Assembly: GCA_964392345.1 (NCBI GenBank)
Contig: CAYMPQ010000030.1
Location: 1-18,995 of the forward strand
DNA length: 18,995 bases
Reading direction: 5' to 3'
From: JAUVXY01 sp964392345
Lineage (GTDB): Bacteria; Actinomycetota; Humimicrobiia; Humimicrobiales; Humimicrobiaceae
Shown: positions 16,242 to 18,995 of the stretch, one piece after another
How positions within the stretch are numbered: position 1 is the first letter of the stretch
How the letters are laid out: every line of letters begins with the position of its first letter
Translations under genes and position numbers: made by a program
Notes under the pieces: generated by a model
Database searches by the model: none
Told to the model about the DNA's origin: nothing
The model's input: only the letters and a program-made list of their open reading frames with translations

Positions 16242-17537
16242 TTAAACATTTAAGCACCCCTTGACCAGTTTTGGAGGGACGACTTTACCTGAAGGATTCT
16301 CACATTCATAACAGACACTGCCATCTAACTCTTTTAGGTTAGACATCCTGGTCTGCAACGCTGTAAGCGTGGCTTTATCTCTCAATTTTCTCCACAGAGT
16401 CCAACTGTGAATACGTTTTGTTCTATCTCCAGCAAGGTCAAGAACAACATTCTTAACAATTTCTGATGGATATTTGTAAAGAGACAATTTCTCATTAAAT
16501 CCCAGTCCACGTCTGCCTATCACATAAGAAGCAGACTCATGGATAGATAAATTATATATTTTTTGATACTTAAATTTTCCTATTATAGACGTAAATGCAG
16601 GATTGACTTTTTTATATTGAATGCCATTCTCAATACATTTGCGTTCAAGTAATGTTAATGATTTTTTCCATACAAAATTACTTTTTATCCTATTAAATCT
16701 TCTCCCTTGATTCTCAAATTCTTTTTTAAATTTTAAATTTTCAAACGCTATCCCCTTATTCCTATCAAAAGCATATTGTATTATTTGCTTAACCACACAA
16801 CCTATTTCGTAATCTCTTTTGTTTGCTGATGCAAAAAATATTTGGTTATTCACTATTGTGAACGATTTAATTAAATTACCATCTGAACTTATTTCAGAAA
16901 TAGCAACTCTATCAGGATTTATATCTGCTCCGATAATGCCTTCTGAAAAATTAATTACTAATTTCGGATTTTCTATTTCGTAATCAATAACCACCCGATA
17001 ATGCTGAACATCTTTTCTAAGTAAACGAGTATTATAAGAATTGCCCAAACCAAATAGATAGAATAACTGTTCTTCAAATTTATCAGGAATAAACAGTTTG
17101 TACTTTTCAAACTTTCTGTTACCAATTGTTACCCTTAGATAGAAATCACCATTCTTATTGCCCACTCGTATGTTTGGATTGCCTTTTTTTGCTATATCTC
17201 CTCTTGCATACATTTGATTGTCTCGTTTATTCTTCCATTCTTCTTTAGACAATTCTTCTTTAATCAATTTATCCCAATTTTTTCTTCCACCAAAAATCAC
17301 CTTTTTATCTTTAACTCTTAAATATAATCCTTCTGCCTGCGTAACTGCATCAGAAATTTGACGCGTATTTAGGGATTGATATTTTATCTTTGCTTGGTTA
17401 CGGACATCGTTAAAAGTGAGTTTATCTTTCTGAAAACGGCAGAAGGCAAAACGATAAGCGGATGACCAATCAGCGACTAACTGATTAAGTCTACTAAAAT
17501 CCTCACTATATATTTCACCATGTATGACTTTTCTCAT
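16242..17537 (-). CDS. tnpB: TnpB-like RuvC nuclease of IS607, zinc ribbon missing
   Basis: A 431-residue TnpB-related protein, ancestor-type of Cas12 nucleases, expected to be guided by an omega RNA from the element's end. RuvC motif I is GADIN with Asp205, motif II is AFENLKF with Glu266. After TSIIG (316-320), where canonical TnpB has a four-cysteine zinc ribbon, only about ten residues follow before SIHESASYVIGRRGLG. Glu334 there occupies the place of the usual third catalytic aspartate. This shortened lineage is annotated as a TnpB-related IS200/IS605 accessory protein in other genomes; whether it cuts is unclear. ATG 17537 overlaps the tnpA stop as ATGA. The last 40 or so codons probably double as guide-RNA scaffold. 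Confidence 0.8.
   Translation of the reverse strand: MRKVIHGEIYSEDFSRLNQLVADWSSAYRFAFCRFQKDKLTFNDVRNQAKIKYQSLNTRQISDAVTQAEGLYLRVKDKKVIFGGRKNWDKLIKEELSKEEWKNKRDNQMYARGDIAKKGNPNIRVGNKNGDFYLRVTIGNRKFEKYKLFIPDKFEEQLFYLFGLGNSYNTRLLRKDVQHYRVVIDYEIENPKLVINFSEGIIGADINPDRVAISEISSDGNLIKSFTIVNNQIFFASANKRDYEIGCVVKQIIQYAFDRNKGIAFENLKFKKEFENQGRRFNRIKSNFVWKKSLTLLERKCIENGIQYKKVNPAFTSIIGKFKYQKIYNLSIHESASYVIGRRGLGFNEKLSLYKYPSEIVKNVVLDLAGDRTKRIHSWTLWRKLRDKATLTALQTRMSNLKELDGSVCYECENPSGKVVPPKLVKGCLNV
16245..16370 (-). ncRNA. Candidate omega (guide) RNA scaffold at the tnpB 3' end
   Basis: TnpB guide RNAs arise from the 3' part of tnpB and run into the element's end. Here the tnpB 3' end contains a nested hairpin (16258-16278: CCCT/AGGG around CCA/TGG with an AAAC loop) just before the stop, and the protein encoded there (from about residue 395) departs from the RuvC domain. 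The 5' limit is a guess and the guide start is unknown. Confidence 0.25.
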
Positions 17538-18130
17538 ATATCTAATTCCTCTTTTAACTTCTTTCTGTCCCCTCGTTTTCCATATAGTCTTGCACTGAAC
17601 GAAGTAATCAAAGCAAGCATATCATCAACCAACTCTTTATTTTCATCTCTAGAAGGTTCTGATTCCACGACTTCAATCTTACAACCCAATCCTTCAAAGA
17701 AATGATAAATAAATCGTAATCCAAATCTTGACAATCTATCTTTGTATTCAATCACTATTAGATTGATTTCTTTTCTAATTACAGCATCTATCATCTTGTG
17801 AAATTTTCGTCTCTTATCGTTTAATCCAGAGGCTATTTCAATAAATTCAATTGGCTCTTTGTATCCTTTCCCTTTGCAATATTGTCTTAATCTTTCAACC
17901 TGCTTATTCAAATTCCCTTCTTGTTTTCTGGTAGACACCCTGGCATAGATAGCAACCTTCGGTAAAACGTTATTCATTTCCAAAAGTTTTTGAATATCTG
18001 ATTCTAAATATCTTCTATGCCCACCAGGGGTTTTATATGATATTAAAAGCCCTCTCCTTTCCCACTCTTTAAGACTATTATGAGTCAGTTTGTATTTGGA
18101 CTCTATATCACCTATTCTTAGTAACAACAA
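17534..18130 (-). CDS. tnpA: IS607 transposase, serine recombinase with MerR-like HTH
   Basis: A 198-residue serine recombinase that catalyses IS607 excision and insertion through a circular intermediate. The N-terminus (about 4-52) is a MerR-type helix-turn-helix with the telltale YKTPGGHRRY. The catalytic domain begins KVAIYARVST, nucleophile Ser66, with DRLSRFG (131-137) supplying the arginines. No large C-terminal domain is present, as expected for this family. The start is TTG 18130 or TTG 18127, preceded by GGAGAAGG; no ATG is available. The start overlaps the upstream 53-residue ORF by 23 nt and the end overlaps tnpB by 4 nt, so all appear translationally linked. No frameshift is seen. 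Confidence 0.88.
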   Translation of the reverse strand: MLLLRIGDIESKYKLTHNSLKEWERRGLLISYKTPGGHRRYLESDIQKLLEMNNVLPKVAIYARVSTRKQEGNLNKQVERLRQYCKGKGYKEPIEFIEIASGLNDKRRKFHKMIDAVIRKEINLIVIEYKDRLSRFGLRFIYHFFEGLGCKIEVVESEPSRDENKELVDDMLALITSFSARLYGKRGDRKKLKEELDI

Positions 18131-18269
18131 CCTTCTCCAATACTTTTTTTATGTTATTAAGCCATTTTTTAAATTCTTCCTTTGAAGGAAGCTCCTTAAA
18201 TGGCTCATCAAACAATACTTTTTCTTCACCAATTATTACGTATTCCTTAGTCAATTCTTTAATCTCCAT
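18108..18269 (-). CDS. Small unknown protein (53 residues) overlapping tnpA
   Basis: ATG 18269 has a strong ribosome site (AAGGAG, 6-nt spacer); an upstream ATG at 18293 would place this site inside the coding region and is less likely. The product opens MEIKELTKEYVIIG, is rich in Glu and Lys, and has a short acidic strand part (residues 1-20) followed by a helical segment (SKEEFKKWLNNIKKVLEKV). It has no signal peptide and I recognise no family. It ends 23 nt inside tnpA in another frame, so its translation would deliver ribosomes to the weak TTG start of tnpA. It may belong to the IS element as a regulator, or may be a host ORF; the tight overlap favours the former. Confidence 0.6.
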   Translation of the reverse strand: MEIKELTKEYVIIGEEKVLFDEPFKELPSKEEFKKWLNNIKKVLEKVVVTKNR

Positions 18270-18279
18270 ATCATACTCC

Positions 18280-18357
18280 TTATGATATAACATGGTTTCT
18301 ATTAAAAGTCGAGTCTTTTTTGGATGATTCTGATAATTTTTGGTTAGAATTTAGCAT
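18280..18357 (-). CDS. Possible 25-residue leader peptide of the IS607 operon
   Basis: ATG 18357 follows GGGAGGAAG by 6 nt, and the frame stops at 18280, where the TAA merges into the AAGGAG site of the next ORF. The peptide (MLNSNQKLSESSKKDST...) is polar and serine-rich with no known relative. The good ribosome site and stop-to-site coupling argue for translation, but at 25 codons it could be chance. A TATAAT at 18398-18393 could be its -10 box, with only a poor -35. Confidence 0.35.
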   Translation of the reverse strand: MLNSNQKLSESSKKDSTFNRNHVIS

Positions 18358-18522
18358 CTGTATCTTCCTCCCTTTGGGCATTAATTAAAAAAATTATAAA
18401 ATCTTCTTTAAAATTATAATTACCTGCGGTAAAAAGTCAATAAAACTGACCGGCGTGTCATTTAAAAATTAAAAGTGCACAGTTTTTATAGAATTTAAAA
18501 TTTAATAAAAATAAGTCTTATC

Positions 18523-18568
18523 AGTTGGCACAAACTTAGATAAGTGAGTGTCCAACTTTTTGGGTTCA
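18523..18568. repeat. Inverted repeat resembling an IS3-family terminus or a terminator
   Basis: AGTTGGCAC (18523-18531) pairs with GTGTCCAACT (18548-18557, one bulged base); CTTATC/GATAAG can form a competing stem. Read on the minus strand, the outer part is TGAACCCAAAAAGTTGGACA, like the terminal repeats of many IS3-group elements. No transposase or second end is visible, so this would be a remnant. On the plus strand the stem followed by TTTTT could equally act as a weak terminator. Confidence 0.3.
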
Positions 18569-18607
18569 TATCAATATTAGCTTTGCTTAATTAAATTTAG
18601 ATATTCT

Positions 18608-18636
18608 TTGTAATATCTACTCTAAGTTATTATAAT
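18608..18636 (+). promoter_or_regulatory. Promoter of the CoA-enzyme activase gene
   Basis: TTGTAA (18608-18613), a 17-nt spacer and a perfect TATAAT (18631-18636) predict a start near 18643 and a leader of about 97 nt. AATACTCA (18634-18641) overlaps the -10 edge; its reverse complement TGAGTATT recurs at 18700-18707 and a partial copy AATACT at 18673-18678. Confidence 0.6.
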
Positions 18637-18739
18637 ACTCACAGCCATTCTTAAAGAAGGACTGCCTATAATAATACTGGAGCCATTTAAAACTAATTAT
18701 GAGTATTGTTGTCTATTTATATTAAAGAGAGGAGTTAGT

Positions 18740-18995
18740 TTGGGTCTTTACATTGGTTACGATATAGGTTCAATAAGTGTAAATAGAGTTATTTTAAATG
18801 ATGACGGAAAGATAGTTGATGCATTACCTTACTGCCGACATAGTGGTGAACCTTTAAAAATAGTAAAAAATGATCTGGAGCATGTAGCTCATAGAGATGA
18901 TTTAAAAAAAATATATGGCGTAGGATTTACTGGTTCTGGCGGGAAAAATATAGCAAAACTTTTTAATTCAGTCTTTGTAAATGAAATCGAAGCAA
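18740..18995 (+). CDS. CoA-substrate-specific enzyme activase, BcrAD/BadFG/HgdC ATPase family (partial)
   Basis: The first 85 residues of an actin-fold ATPase that uses ATP and a shared Fe-S cluster to push an electron into a 2-hydroxyacyl-CoA dehydratase or benzoyl-CoA reductase; these enzymes are confined to anaerobes. The phosphate-1 loop is GYDIGSISVNRVIL (usually GIDIGSTTTK), followed by YGVGFTGSGGKNIAKL (usually TGYGR) and the NEIEA motif typical of the family. The Cys pair binding the cluster lies beyond the edge. TTG 18740 is the start: GAGAGGAG ends 5 nt upstream and MGLYIGYDIG is the usual opening. The serine and valine replacing the usual threonines are mild departures. The partner enzyme is not in view, so the substrate is unknown. 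Confidence 0.85.
   Translation, partial: MGLYIGYDIGSISVNRVILNDDGKIVDALPYCRHSGEPLKIVKNDLEHVAHRDDLKKIYGVGFTGSGGKNIAKLFNSVFVNEIEA

Larger units (their letters stand above)
16242..18357 (-). mobile_element. IS607-family insertion sequence (tnpA-tnpB, with two small leading ORFs)
   Basis: A serine-recombinase TnpA with a MerR-like N-terminus followed by an overlapping tnpB defines the IS607 family. The coordinates given are the outermost ORFs. The true ends lie outside: the right end between 16171 and 16241, the left end between about 18358 and 18480. IS607 elements lack terminal inverted repeats and make no long target duplications, so I could not fix the borders by eye. Both transposition genes look intact. 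Confidence 0.75.
18358..18739. other. Gene-free region between IS607 and the activase gene
   Basis: This 382-bp A/T-rich stretch holds no credible ORF. From left to right: the probable IS607 left end and promoter (18358-18480, including a TGAC/GTCA repeat cluster at 18438-18461); an inverted repeat resembling an IS3-type end (18523-18568); the activase promoter (18608-18636); and repeats in its leader (18633-18707). Confidence 0.5.

Noticed and set aside
1..18995. CRISPR array, prophage, toxin-antitoxin or defence island
   Set aside because: No regularly spaced repeats, phage structural genes or defence-family motifs were found; the helicase-nucleases fit AdnAB-type repair better than a defence system.

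Overview
The window is AT-rich bacterial DNA, densely packed, with Shine-Dalgarno sites and sigma70-type promoters that match the consensus well. The gene mix suggests an anaerobic bacterium. It has a partial activator ATPase for radical CoA-dehydratases or reductases, a tandem pair of helicase-nucleases built like actinobacterial AdnA/AdnB, an AmaP-type membrane protein, and an MnmA carrying an NPCxxC motif. These point loosely to a low-GC lineage near Actinomycetota or Firmicutes. That placement is inference; no rRNA is present.

Left part (1-5046, minus strand): the N-terminus of a lipoprotein (probably a trypsin/HtrA-like protease) runs off the left edge behind a perfect-consensus promoter overlapped by a 25-bp palindrome. 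Next comes an operon, read right to left, of bshC, bshB, bshA and a DUF4432 aldose-epimerase-like gene. The first three encode a complete bacillithiol pathway: GlcNAc-malate synthesis, deacetylation and cysteine addition.

Middle (5274-8603): mnmA (tRNA 2-thiouridylase) and cysK (cysteine synthase) converge and overlap at their 3' ends, so sulfur and cysteine genes sit together (cysteine synthesis, bacillithiol, tRNA thiolation). To the right, ilvE (branched-chain aminotransferase) is preceded by a strong promoter and a folded leader of about 170 nt. The leader has a 9-bp closing stem, an inner stem and a Rho-independent-type terminator hairpin. I could not assign it to a known riboswitch or T-box class, and it is the most interesting non-coding element here.

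Right-middle (8617-15288, minus strand): a three-gene operon consists of a 50-residue unknown protein, an AdnA-like subunit and an AdnB-like subunit. Both large subunits have a UvrD-type motor, a PD-(D/E)XK nuclease and four cysteines placed to hold an Fe-S cluster. The motor of the first subunit has altered motifs II and III. A recognisable promoter with an inverted repeat lies in front. A tRNA-Gly(CCC) and amaP follow.

Right end (about 16200-18995): an IS607-family element (serine recombinase TnpA plus a TnpB-like RuvC protein lacking its zinc ribbon, with two small upstream ORFs) sits just upstream of amaP. A 382-bp gene-free stretch follows. It holds a possible remnant of an IS3-type end and a promoter with repeated operator-like motifs driving the partial CoA-enzyme activase gene, which runs off the right edge.
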